From contig JAIXKN010000024.1 in NCBI GenBank assembly GCA_026932425.1, positions 5,001-63,437 of the forward strand: a DNA stretch of 58,437 bases. Reading direction: 5' to 3'. Shown one piece after another: positions 18,219 to 28,709 of this stretch. Origin of the DNA: Burkholderiales bacterium (GTDB lineage Bacteria > Pseudomonadota > Gammaproteobacteria > Burkholderiales > Burkholderiaceae_C). Position 1 is the first letter of the stretch; each line of letters starts with the position of its first letter. The notes beneath the pieces were generated by a model. That model was not told where the DNA came from, searched no databases, and was given only the letters and a program-made list of their open reading frames with translations. Made by a program: the position numbers and the translations under genes.

Positions 18219-19124
18219 ATGCCTGCCCTGATCTGCGGATCGCTCGCCTTCGACACCATCACCAACTTCAACGGCCGGTTCGCGCAGCAGATCCTTGCCG
18301 ATCAGGTCCACATCCTGAACGTGTCGTTCCTGGTGCCGACCTTGCGCCGCGAATTCGGTGGCTGCGCCGGCAACATCGCCTACACGCTGCGTGCGCTCGG
18401 TGGTGAACCGGTCGTGATGGCGGCGCTCGGCAGCGACGGCGGCGAGTACCTGGCACGGATGCAGGGCTGGGGCGTCGATACCTCGCTGGTGCTGCGCGAC
18501 GAATCGCAGTACACGGCCCAGGCGATCATCATCACCGATACCGACAACAACCAGATCACCGCGTTCCACCCCGGCGCGATGCAGGAGGCGCATCGGATCG
18601 AGCTGCCGGCGCGCGCCGACCTGAAGCTCGCGATCATCGCCCCCGACGGACGCGAAGCGATGAGCCGACGCGCGCGCCAGTTGCACGCTGCCGGCATCCC
18701 CTTCGTCTTCGATCCCGGCCAGCAGCTGCCGATGTTCGACGGCATGGAACTGCGCGGCTTCATCGAGCGCGCCGCCTGGGTCGCCGTCAATGACTACGAA
18801 GGCCGCATGCTCTGCGACCGCACGGGGCTGACGCTTCAATCGATGTCGCGCCTGGGCCTGCGCGGCGTCATCGTGACGCTTGCACACGAAGGCTGCGATC
18901 TCTGGATCGATGGCCAGTGCGAGCGCATCCCGGGCGTAGCGGCCGAGCGAGTGGTCGATCCGACCGGCTGCGGCGACGCCTTTCGCGCGGCGCTGCTCTT
19001 CGGTCTCGAGCACGGGTGGCCGCTGCGGCGCTGCGTCGAACTCGGGAACCGCATCGGCGCGCTGAAGATCGCCTGCCGCGGAGGCCAGAACCACGTCATC
19101 GATCCCGTCGCCCTCGGGCTGTAG
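18219..19124 (+). CDS. PfkB-family nucleoside kinase
   Basis: 301-aa ribokinase-fold kinase. It closely resembles, from memory, the characterised nucleoside kinase of Burkholderia thailandensis (substrates inosine, guanosine, adenosine). Shared signatures are LICGSLAFDTITNFNGRF, LRREFGGCAGNIAYTLRALG, NNQITAFHPGAM and FDPGQQLPMFDG. The catalytic base and anion hole are in DPTGCGDAFR, where Cys replaces the usual Ala of GAGD; the B. thailandensis enzyme has this too. The ATG at 18219 is preceded by GGAGGGAG. Likely a purine-salvage enzyme. Confidence 0.85.
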   Translation: MPALICGSLAFDTITNFNGRFAQQILADQVHILNVSFLVPTLRREFGGCAGNIAYTLRALGGEPVVMAALGSDGGEYLARMQGWGVDTSLVLRDESQYTAQAIIITDTDNNQITAFHPGAMQEAHRIELPARADLKLAIIAPDGREAMSRRARQLHAAGIPFVFDPGQQLPMFDGMELRGFIERAAWVAVNDYEGRMLCDRTGLTLQSMSRLGLRGVIVTLAHEGCDLWIDGQCERIPGVAAERVVDPTGCGDAFRAALLFGLEHGWPLRRCVELGNRIGALKIACRGGQNHVIDPVALGL

Positions 19125-19136
19125 GCGCTTCGGCGC

Positions 19137-19171
19137 GACCGACGCGACAGGCCCGCCTGGCGCGATCGGTC
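19137..19171. terminator. Possible bidirectional terminator between nucleoside kinase and DUF167 gene
   Basis: GACCGACGCG (19137-19146) pairs with CGCGATCGGTC (19161-19171) with one bulged A and a 14-nt loop, between two convergent genes. There is no clear U-tract on either strand, so efficiency is uncertain. Confidence 0.35.
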
Positions 19172-19211
19172 GTCTCCCGGCCGCAGCCCGCCATGGGCCC
19201 GCGGCGCGCGG

Positions 19212-19547
19212 TCAGCCGCCTGTGTCGTCCGGTGCAAGCTGCTCGCGCAGCCAGGCAGCAACCCGCTGCGGCTGGCATTCCAGGCGGACGCGCTTGCGGC
19301 GCGCAAGCGTCCCGGCGACGAGGCTCACGTCCCGCCGCGCAAGGTCCAGTGCCTGAACGAGCCAGCGCTCGAGCTCTGCATTGGCCCGGCCTTCGATCGC
19401 GAGTGCGCGCAGTCGCACACGCAGCGCGCCATCGTGCAGCCCGGCGACGCCGGTGCGGCCGGCGTTGGGAACGACCTGGACCTGCAGCAGGCAGGCGCCG
19501 GCCCCGGTGACCGGCTGAAGACAGGGGAGATCGTCGAAGTCCTGCAT
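19212..19547 (-). CDS. DUF167 (YggU-like) protein
   Basis: 111-aa small conserved protein of the DUF167/UPF0235 family. The family core is visible as LQVQVVPNAGRTGVAGLHDG, LRVRLRALAIEGRANAELER, and SLVAGTLARRKRVRLE (the strand ending in R-x-K). Function is unknown. The ATG at 19547 gives a normal length; the frame stays open further upstream only through GC bias. Convergent with the nucleoside kinase, 86 nt away. Confidence 0.82.
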   Translation of the reverse strand: MQDFDDLPCLQPVTGAGACLLQVQVVPNAGRTGVAGLHDGALRVRLRALAIEGRANAELERWLVQALDLARRDVSLVAGTLARRKRVRLECQPQRVAAWLREQLAPDDTGG

Positions 19548-19629
19548 GCGCCCGCAAAGCGGAGATGAGGCGAACGGGCAATCAGGATACCCGGCTGCGA
19601 AGGCTTCCGACCCGGTGCCCACTGTGTCA

Positions 19630-20247
<618 letters not shown>

Positions 20248-20735
20248 TCACCACCCGCCGGTCTTCACTGCGGTGCATGCCCGATCGCTGCCGCGGTGTG
20301 GTGAACAGGGATGCGACGCCGGCTGCAGCATCTGACGTGTGCATGCGCGGCATCGCGGGTCTTGATCCGATGGAAGAAGCGACCGATCGCTCCTCGAATG
20401 CGGCCACCTTCGCTTCGATCTGCATGGCCGCTGCCATTGAGCGAACGGCGACGGTGTCGGAGTCGATGAGCGCCGAGGTCATGACTGTTGCGCTCCGATC
20501 AGTGCCGGAACGCCGTCGCGCGGATCGATCCGCGGACGCGCGACTGGCTCACTGAGCCGGTGCGTGCAACGGACGACGCGATCGCGTGCGTGTCGGTCTC
20601 GCTCGAACGAGGAAGGGGTCGGAGGGAGCGCGACGTCGGCCTGGTGGACGTTGCAGGTGCAGACGTCGAGGATGATTCGATGTTCTTGTTCCAGACGAGC
20701 ATGTGTCTTGCGTCCCGTGACGCGCAATTATCCAA

Positions 20736-20762
20736 GTGTTGCTCAGCAACACCAAGCACTTG
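20736..20762. repeat. Overlapping alternative hairpins
   Basis: GTGTTGCT-C-AGCAACAC (20736-20752) is a perfect 8-bp palindrome with a single central base. Overlapping it, CAAGTG (20733-20738) can pair with CACTTG (20757-20762). The two structures share GTG at 20736-20738 and exclude each other. Confidence 0.4.
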
Positions 20763-20794
20763 TTGACAGTGCATCGTGCTTGCTGTTGCGGGTG

Positions 20795-20813
20795 TGCATC
20801 GAAGCGATGCACG
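20795..20813. repeat. Perfect 8-bp inverted repeat
   Basis: GTGCATCG (20795-20802), AAG, CGATGCAC (20806-20813). A direct copy of the left arm occurs about 25 nt upstream (from 20770). Operator-like or a small-RNA hairpin; no gene is attached to it. Confidence 0.4.
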
Positions 20814-21004
20814 TCGACCGGCGCGCAGGCCCAAAGCCCACGACGTGCGCGTCATCGACGCGTCCTGCGCGCACGACGAACGCATCGGATCGGACGGCGA
20901 AACCACCGGCATCACGCCCGCCGACATCGCGCTTGACTAGACAAGTCGACTCCCCGATTCCGCAGCCGCGCTGCGGGGACTCGCGCCCGGGGACAGGAGC
21001 TGCG

Positions 21005-21601
21005 TCAGGGCGAGGGATCGAGCCGCGGCCAGATGCTCAGGCCGCAGCCGCCAAGCGCACGCTGCAGGCGCGACCATTCGAAGCGCGCGCCAGGGTCGTG
21101 CTTGCGGCCCGGCGCGACATGCTCGTGCCCGACCACCTCCCGGATCGGATGGTGCCGAGCAAGCGCGCGCAGCAGGCGCTGCAACGCGCGGTATTGCGCC
21201 GCGACGAAACTGCGTCCCTCGAGTCCCTCGAGCTCGATGCCGATCGACCAGTCATTGCAGCCTTCGCGTCCGCGCCAGCTCGATACGCCGGCATGCCAGG
21301 CGCGTTCGTGGGTGGAGACGAACTGCAGCACCTCGCCGCTTCGACGCACGAAGAAGTGCGCCGAGACGCGCAGCCCGCGCAGGTCCGCGAAGCTCGCGTG
21401 GCGACCGGCGTCCAGCGTGCCGAGGAAGAGGTGCTCGACCGCGTCGCCGCGCAGTACCCCGGGCGGCAGGCTGATCGAATGCACGATCACGAGACTCGGC
21501 AGCTCGCCAGGCGGCCGCGGCCCGCAGTGCGGCGAGGCGCAAGGCCGCGCGCCGGTCCACCAGCCTTCGCGCCATCGAGCCTGCAGCCGTCGAGCGTTCA
21601 T
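21005..21601 (-). CDS. ampD: 1,6-anhydro-N-acetylmuramyl-L-alanine amidase
   Basis: 198-aa cytoplasmic zinc amidase that removes the peptide from 1,6-anhydroMurNAc-peptides during cell-wall recycling. Zinc ligands are visible in LVIVHSISLPPG (first His) and VGHEHVAPGRKHDPG (second His and Asp); the core VSAHFFVRRSGEVLQFVS and NDWSIGIELEG match AmpD. The ATG at 21601 gives the normal length. It lies 58 nt downstream of pilR on the same strand, a placement I know from related betaproteobacteria. In species with ampC/ampR, AmpD activity sets beta-lactamase induction; neither is in this window. Confidence 0.94.
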   Translation of the reverse strand: MNARRLQARWREGWWTGARPCASPHCGPRPPGELPSLVIVHSISLPPGVLRGDAVEHLFLGTLDAGRHASFADLRGLRVSAHFFVRRSGEVLQFVSTHERAWHAGVSSWRGREGCNDWSIGIELEGLEGRSFVAAQYRALQRLLRALARHHPIREVVGHEHVAPGRKHDPGARFEWSRLQRALGGCGLSIWPRLDPSP

Positions 21602-21659
21602 CGTCGCCACCTCGCCTGCCCGCGATCGGCCGCCGCGAACCGCGCGGCCGATCGCGGCT

Positions 21660-23209
<1,550 letters not shown>

Positions 23210-23213
<4 letters not shown>

Positions 23214-25201
23214 GGGGCAAGACCCAGGGTGGCGACGGTCGGCTCGAGCGTGCCGCGCGGCATCAGCACGCGGAATTCGTTGCGCAGCCGGGCCGCGCCC
23301 GGTCGCGCGCGGTATTCGATGCTGCCGCGGTTGCGCTCGCAGAGCTCGCGGCAAATGTACAGGCCCAGGCCCGTCCCGCGGCTGCGCGTCGAGAAGAAGG
23401 GCTCGAAGAGGTGGCGCTCGACCTCGTGCGCGATCGGCGCACTGTCGCTGGCCACCGTGAGCTGGGCACGGTGTGCATCCGCCGCCCCCAGGTGCAGCAG
23501 GATCGCTCCGGGCGCATCACTGGCGTGTCGGTACGCGTTGTCCAGCAGGTTCACGAGCACGCGACGCAGGTGTTCGGGGTCGAAGCTCACGCCCAGGGCC
23601 TGCGCTGGCAGCTCGACCTGCAGCCGGCTGCCCGGGCCCAGCGCCAGGCCGACGGTGCGCGACCATTCCGAGGTGACCGCCGCGACTTCGGCGCCGGCGT
23701 CGATCACGCGCACCTGCGGCGGCGAGCCGGGCGCCACCTCCATGACCTCGTCGACGATGCGCGCCAGTCGCTGGACGTTGTCGGCGACGATGCGCGCCAG
23801 CCGCTGCTGCGCAGGATCGAGCCCGTCCTCGGCCAGCAGCGCATTGGCCTGCGCGATCGCTGCCAGCGGGTTGCGGATTTCGTGCGCGATGCCGGCGGAG
23901 ACCCGGCCCATCGCCGCCAGCTTTTCCTGCTGTAGCCGCGCCTCGGCGGTGCGCACGTCCTCGAGCAGCAGCACGCCGAAGGCGTCGCCCGCGCCGTTAC
24001 CGGTGTCGATATCGCGCCGGCGCAGGAAGCGCATGCGCACCCGCAGCGTGCGACGCTCGCCGCCCTCGAACTCGAGCGCGATGTCGCGCCCGGCCTCGGG
24101 CCAGGCCGACGAATCGGCCAGCGCGGTCTCGACGGCCTGCGCCAGCGGCGCCCAGGCCCGCCGTGAGGCGAGCAGGAAGGGCGCGCTCGGACCCAGCCCC
24201 TGATCGGCGAGCAGCGTGCGCGCGGCCGGGTTGGCCGCGCGCACGCGCAGCCGGTGGTCGACGACGAGCACGCCGTCGACCATCTCCTCGATCATCAGCC
24301 GATTGAGCTGCGCCTGCTGCCGTGCCAGCGCCAGGCTGCCGCGCGCGGCCAGCTCCTCGCGCACCAGGCGTCCGGCAAGCTCACCCGACAGCAGCGTGAT
24401 CACGAAGAGACCCAGCCCCGCCAGGCCCGCCTGCATCATCAGGGCGCTGAGGTCGCCGCCTCGCTGCGCCGCGTGCGCGGCGGTGAGCAGGAGCATCAGC
24501 GTCACACCCGCGGCGGTGGCCAGGGCCAGCACCCGGCGCGTCAGGACCCCGGCCATCAGCACGGGCAGCACGAGCAGCGCGGCGAAGTTGAAGCTCGACG
24601 CCGGTTCCAGCAGGTGCAGGCCGGCAAAGGCCGTCAGGTCGACGCCGATCGTCGCCAGCCACTGCACCCGGCCGTAGCGGCCGCCGCGAGCCCGGGCCGG
24701 CCCTCGGCGCGCGGGCGGCAGCAGCCAGAAGCTGATCGCCTGCACCGCGTAGGCCAGGCACAGCAGCGTCGACGCCAGCGATGGCTTGGTGCCCAGAAGG
24801 CCACTGGCCGCAAGCGCTGCGATCAGGATCAGCCCGACAACCGCGCGCGCCGCGGCGTAGGTCCGGTGCACGCGTGCCAGCGCCGTCTCCTGGGCCGTGG
24901 CCACGCGGCGCGCCTCGCGCGCAATGAAGCGGCTGTCGGCTGCGGTCTCGCCGCTGGCCGCCCAGGCCGGGTCGAAGAAGCTGTCCTCGGCATCGGCATG
25001 GCGGTCGCTGTCGACGCCGATGACGCCGAACCAGGACTCTTCCGCCGCCGGCGGCTGCGGCGCGCCGTGCCCCTCGCCACGCCGGTCGGACTGGCGACGG
25101 TCGCCGCGCCGGCGCTCGCCGACACGCCGGTCGCCCACACGCCGGTCGCCTGCGCGGCGCTCGTCCGGCGGCACTTGCGGTCGGCCGTTCCCCGGGCTCA
25201 C
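23210..25201 (-). CDS. pilS: Membrane sensor histidine kinase PilS
   Basis: 663-aa kinase partnered with PilR. About six membrane segments at residues ~115-280 ([44 protein letters not shown]), a PAS-like domain ([19 protein letters not shown]), then the kinase core: H-box [21 protein letters not shown]-box [14 protein letters not shown]-box [13 protein letters not shown]. The N-terminus is ~130 residues longer than in Pseudomonas PilS and holds an Arg-rich pentapeptide repeat (25079-25165). The start is uncertain: GTG at 25201, 25 nt after the previous stop, is the best fit; an ATG at 25230 is out of frame. Confidence 0.9.
25079..25165 (-). repeat. 15-bp tandem repeat in pilS encoding x-x-(D/E)-R-R units
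   Basis: PilS residues 13-41 are six pentapeptide units: ERR, GDRR, GDRR, GERR, GDRR, SDRR at 5-residue spacing. The DNA is a 15-bp degenerate direct repeat. The segment is cytoplasmic and strongly basic/acidic patterned. Confidence 0.8.
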
Positions 25202-25226
25202 GTCCGCGACGGCCGGGCGGTCGCCT

Positions 25227-25463
25227 TCATTGCGGGCCGGCCAGGCGGTGCGCCTGGCTGCAATAGGCGCGGCCCGCGGCGTCCAGCAGCGCCTCGTCAC
25301 GCGGCAGGTGCACGCCGCAGTGCGCGCAGGCGAGCATGGGCGCGGCCCGGCCCCGCCGCGCACCGCGATCGGAACGGCCTTCGTCGCCGGTCTCGCGTCG
25401 CCTGCGCCCCGACATCGCGACGAGCACGATGCCGACGACGAGCACGATCAGCAGGTATTTCAT
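25227..25463 (-). CDS. PP0621-like small membrane protein
   Basis: 78-aa protein with one N-terminal membrane segment (MKYLLIVLVVGIVLVAM) and a C-terminal treble-clef-like metal site: LACAHCGVHLPRDEAL followed by GRAYCSQAHRLA, that is C-x2-C then C-x3-H. This matches the PP0621 family found next to pilS/pilR or ampD in Beta- and Gammaproteobacteria. Function unknown. 25 nt upstream of pilS on the same strand, so probably co-transcribed. Confidence 0.82.
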   Translation of the reverse strand: MKYLLIVLVVGIVLVAMSGRRRRETGDEGRSDRGARRGRAAPMLACAHCGVHLPRDEALLDAAGRAYCSQAHRLAGPQ

Positions 25464-25534
25464 GACGGTGTCCGCAAGGTGGGCAGGGTCGGGAGGCTCA
25501 TGGACAGGGGAAGGGCAAACCTGCGGCACCGCGC

Positions 25535-26356
25535 TCAGACGATCGGCCGCGCCAGCAGCACCTCGAGCACGAAGCGCGTGCCGACATAGGACAAGAGCAG
25601 CAGCAGCGCACCGGCGTACAGCCAGCGCGTCGCGCGCCGCCCGCGCCAGCCCTGCAGGCGGCGACCGGCGACCAGGCCGGCGAAGACCGCCCAGCTCATC
25701 AGCGAGAACACGGTCTTGTGATCCCAGCGCCATTGCACGGTCTCGACAAGTCCGATCAGCTCGGTTGCCGAGAGCACGACGAAGCCCAGCTCGACGAAGC
25801 GAAAGGTCAGCCGCTCGAGCTGCAGCAGCGGCATGCCACCGGTACCTGCCGGCGCCGGACGTTTCTGCCGCAGGCGGCGCTCGGCCGCGTCGAGCAGCAG
25901 CCCGTGCAGCACCGCGGCGCCGAAAAGGCCGTAGGCGCCCACCCCGAGCACGAAGTGCAGCGCCGAGCTGGGCGTATCGAGGTGGTAGGGCTCGCCGGGA
26001 TAGAACGCCGCCAGCAGCACCGACAGGGCTCCGACGAGCGCGAGCCAGCCGCGCACCGCCGGCAGCGGCACGAAACGGCTCTCGACGCCGTGCAGGCCGA
26101 TCACGATCCAGGCGGTGAGCGAGAGCATGGGCGCAAACCCCAGCCGCGTGCCCGGACCGCTCGCTCCCACACCTCCCAGATCCAGGATCAGCGCGATCAG
26201 GTGCAGGATCCAGGCCGCCGGCAGGGCCTTGGCGGCCCAGCGCTCGCGCGGCCCCCCGCGCAGGGCCGCCACCGCGTAGAAGGCCGCGGCCGCGATCGCC
26301 ACGACCGCCGCGCCGCTGCTGGCCAGGGCGCTGCCGGAGCCCGACGATAAAATCAT
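25535..26356 (-). CDS. CcsA/YpjD-like cytochrome c assembly family membrane protein
   Basis: 273-aa protein with about eight membrane segments. It belongs to the YpjD/CorE branch of the CcsA/CcmC family: conserved His in ILHLIALIL, HGVESRF, SALHFVLGVGAYGLFGAAVL, and the tail FVELGFVVLSATELIGL, WRWDHKTVFSLMSWAVFAGL. The tryptophan-rich WWD haem-handling motif of true CcsA is not evident. Divergent from ffh, a conserved pairing. The ATG at 26356 is preferred to two in-frame GTGs just upstream because a -10-like TACACT lies 6 nt before it. Confidence 0.82.
   Translation of the reverse strand: MILSSGSGSALASSGAAVVAIAAAAFYAVAALRGGPRERWAAKALPAAWILHLIALILDLGGVGASGPGTRLGFAPMLSLTAWIVIGLHGVESRFVPLPAVRGWLALVGALSVLLAAFYPGEPYHLDTPSSALHFVLGVGAYGLFGAAVLHGLLLDAAERRLRQKRPAPAGTGGMPLLQLERLTFRFVELGFVVLSATELIGLVETVQWRWDHKTVFSLMSWAVFAGLVAGRRLQGWRGRRATRWLYAGALLLLLSYVGTRFVLEVLLARPIV
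26348..26353 (+). promoter_or_regulatory. -10-like element for ffh inside the divergent gene start
   Basis: TAAAAT about 48 nt upstream of the ffh ATG, inside the first codons of the divergent CcsA-like gene. No clear -35 is seen. The divergent intergenic space is only 45 bp, so the two promoters must overlap. Confidence 0.35.
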
Positions 26357-26362
26357 CACCAC

Positions 26363-26368
26363 AGTGTA
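26363..26368 (-). promoter_or_regulatory. -10-like element directly before CcsA-like gene
   Basis: On the minus strand TACACT is followed by six bases (GTGGTG) and the ATG at 26356; leaderless arrangement without Shine-Dalgarno, as at other genes in the window. Confidence 0.4.
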
Positions 26369-26401
26369 CTTTCGCGGCGTGCGCCGACACGCTATCCGGC
26401 G

Positions 26402-27790
26402 ATGGCCTCGACCCTATCCGACCGCCTGTCGCGGCTGGTCAAGACGATGCGCGGTCAGGCGCGCATCACCGAAAGCAACATCCAGGACATGCTGCGCGAG
26501 GTGCGCATGGCCCTGCTCGAGGCCGACGTCGCGCTGCCCGTCGTGCGCGACTTCATCGCCCGCGTCAAGGACAAGGCACTCGGCCAGGAGGTCGCCGGAT
26601 CGCTCAATCCGGGCCAGGCGCTCGTGGGCATCGTGCACAAGGAGCTCGCCTCGACGATGGGCGAAGGCGTCGCCGATCTCGATCTCGCGACACAGCCCCC
26701 GGCGGTGATCCTGATGGCAGGCCTGCAGGGCTCGGGCAAGACGACCTCGACCGCCAAGCTCGCGCGCCACCTGATCGAGAAGCGCAAGAAAAAGGTGCTC
26801 ACGGTCTCGGCCGACGTCTACCGGCCCGCGGCGATCGAGCAGCTCAAGACCGTGACCGCGCAGGCCGGCGCGCAGTGGTTCCCATCGACGCCGGAGCAGA
26901 AGCCGCGGGAGATCGCGCTGGCGGCGCTCGACCATGCGCGGCGCCACTACTTCGACGTGCTGATCGTCGACACCGCCGGGCGCCTGGGCATCGACGAGAA
27001 GCTGATGGCCGAGATCCGCGAGCTGCACGCCGCGCTTTCACCGGTGGAGACGCTCTTCGTCGTCGACGCGATGCAGGGCCAGGACGCGATCAACACCGCG
27101 CGCGCGTTCAAGGAGGCGCTGCCGCTGACCGGCATCGTCCTCACCAAGCTCGACGGTGACTCGCGCGGCGGCGCCGCGCTGTCGGTGCGGCAGATCGCCG
27201 GGGCGCCGATCAAGTTCGCCGGCGTCTCCGAGAAGATCGACGGCCTCGAGGTCTTCGACGCCGAACGCCACGCCGGACGCGTGCTCGGCATGGGCGACAT
27301 CGTCGCGCTCGTCGAGGAGGTGCAGAAGGGCGTCGACATCAAGGCGGCGCAACAGCTGGCCGAGAAGGTCAAGAGCGGCGGCTTCGACCTCGAGGACTTC
27401 CTGCTGCAGATCTCGCAGATGAAGAAGATGGGCGGCCTCTCGGGCCTGGTCGACAAGCTGCCTTCGCAGATCGCGGCCAAGGCGCAGGGCGCCGACATGG
27501 ACCGCGCCGAACGCGACGTGCGGCGCATGGAGGGCATCATCCATTCGATGACGCCGCAGGAGCGCCGCAAGCCCGAACTCATCAAGGCCTCACGCAAGCG
27601 CCGCATCGCCGCCGGTGCCGGCGTGCAGGTGCAGGACGTCAACCGCCTGCTCAACCAGTTCGGCCAGATGCAGGGGATGATGAAGAAGATGAAGGGCGGC
27701 GGGTTGATGAAGATGATGCGCCGCATGGGCGGGCTCGGCGGCCTGGGGGGACTGGGCGGCGGCGGCTTCCCCGGACTGCCGCCGCGCTGA
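26402..27790 (+). CDS. ffh: Signal recognition particle protein Ffh
   Basis: 462-aa GTPase that binds 4.5S RNA and signal peptides of nascent inner-membrane proteins. N domain (LSDRLSRLVKTMRGQARITE), G domain with GLQGSGKTTSTAKLA, SADVYRPAA, DTAGRLGIDE, and TKLDGDSRGGAALS, then a Met-rich M domain from ~residue 330 (LLQISQMKKMGG, GQMQGMMKKMKGG). The C-terminus ends in a Gly/Leu repeat (GGLGGLGGLGGGGFPGLPPR). Its receptor FtsY is encoded 0.9 kb downstream on the opposite strand. Confidence 0.97.
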   Translation: MASTLSDRLSRLVKTMRGQARITESNIQDMLREVRMALLEADVALPVVRDFIARVKDKALGQEVAGSLNPGQALVGIVHKELASTMGEGVADLDLATQPPAVILMAGLQGSGKTTSTAKLARHLIEKRKKKVLTVSADVYRPAAIEQLKTVTAQAGAQWFPSTPEQKPREIALAALDHARRHYFDVLIVDTAGRLGIDEKLMAEIRELHAALSPVETLFVVDAMQGQDAINTARAFKEALPLTGIVLTKLDGDSRGGAALSVRQIAGAPIKFAGVSEKIDGLEVFDAERHAGRVLGMGDIVALVEEVQKGVDIKAAQQLAEKVKSGGFDLEDFLLQISQMKKMGGLSGLVDKLPSQIAAKAQGADMDRAERDVRRMEGIIHSMTPQERRKPELIKASRKRRIAAGAGVQVQDVNRLLNQFGQMQGMMKKMKGGGLMKMMRRMGGLGGLGGLGGGGFPGLPPR

Positions 27791-27916
27791 GCGCGCCGGG
27801 CACGCGCGTCCGGCCTTCGCGCCCGACGCCGGCGACGAAAAGGCCCGCTGACGGCAGGATTTGGCACCCCAATCCGAACGCCGAAACGATTGGATACGAC
27901 CTCGGTCTTGGACCGG

Positions 27917-27946
27917 TTGACCGCGGCAGGGCAAGGCGCTTAGCTT
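27917..27946 (+). promoter_or_regulatory. Candidate promoter of the DUF2726 gene
   Basis: TTGACC (27917-27922), 18-bp spacer, TAGCTT (27941-27946), 52 nt before the ATG. CGGTC-TTG-GACCG, a 5-bp inverted repeat, lies just upstream at 27903-27915. Confidence 0.4.
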
Positions 27947-27998
27947 GCGTCCCCTGTGCGACGAAGGCGCTGCCGACCGGGCAGCGCAGGCGATCCTC

Positions 27999-28709
27999 AT
28001 GAACCTGTTCGACTCCGCCTCGACGATGGTGCTGGCCGGCACGCTGGCGCTGCTGATCATGCTGCTGGTCACGCGCCTGCGCGGACGCCAGCAGCGCACG
28101 CGCCCGACGCGCGAGGCGCTGGACACCGTGCAGGACTGGCCCCCGGAACCGGCACGCGTGATGACGGTGCAGGAGCGCCAGGCCTACGAACTGCTGCGCC
28201 GCGCGCTGCCCGGCTACATGGTGCTGGCACAGGTGCCGCTGTCACGCTTCCTGCGCGTACCGACGCGCCATTCGTACAGCGACTGGCTGCAGCGCGTGGG
28301 CTCGCACAGCGCCGACCTGCTCGTCTGCGACACCGGCTCGCGCGTGCTCGCCGTCATCGACGTGCGCGCCGAGGACGAGACGGCGCGCAGCCGGCGCCGC
28401 CACGAACGGCTGGGCCGCGTGCTGCAGGCCGCCGGCGTGCGCGTGCACGTCTGGCGCGAAGGAAAGTTGCCGACCGCCGCGGAAGTGCGCACGGCCTTGG
28501 CTCACGACCTGGTGCGCGGCAGCGGTCCGATGCAGCCGGTCTCGGCGGTCAGCTCGCGCCCGATGCCGCTGATCCCGGTGCCCGAGACGCAGGAACTCGA
28601 CGCGCTGCTGGCCGCGGGCGACGCCGCGATGCGCGACGCCGGGGCGGAGCCGGTGCCCTCGGCCTTCCTCGACGATTTCGAGGACTCGCGGCCGGCAGCG
28701 GCAGGTTGA
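27999..28709 (+). CDS. DUF2726-domain membrane-anchored protein
   Basis: 236-aa protein with an N-terminal membrane anchor (STMVLAGTLALLIMLLVTRL) and a DUF2726 region at ~residues 60-165: RVMTVQERQAYELLRRALPG, YMVLAQVPLSRFLRV, then the strand pair SADLLVCDTGSRVLAVIDVR and the end RHERLGRVLQAAGVRVHVWR. DUF2726 is thought to be a nuclease-like (endonuclease-related) fold; the D...(D/E)xK-type residues could be Asp in LLVCD and Asp in VIDVR, but the Lys is not clear. Function unknown. The start ATG 27999 is chosen for the anchor. It converges on ftsY with no spacer between the stop codons. Confidence 0.78.
   Translation: MNLFDSASTMVLAGTLALLIMLLVTRLRGRQQRTRPTREALDTVQDWPPEPARVMTVQERQAYELLRRALPGYMVLAQVPLSRFLRVPTRHSYSDWLQRVGSHSADLLVCDTGSRVLAVIDVRAEDETARSRRRHERLGRVLQAAGVRVHVWREGKLPTAAEVRTALAHDLVRGSGPMQPVSAVSSRPMPLIPVPETQELDALLAAGDAAMRDAGAEPVPSAFLDDFEDSRPAAAG

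Noticed and set aside
20763-20792. TTGACA at 20764 as a promoter -35 reading rightwards
   Set aside because: No acceptable -10 at 16-19 bp and no gene downstream on that strand for over 5 kb.
20499-20927. 142-codon minus-strand open frame in the gene-free region
   Set aside because: Ser/Thr/Arg-rich, no ribosome-binding site, no hydrophobic core, and interrupted by palindromes; not supported as a gene.
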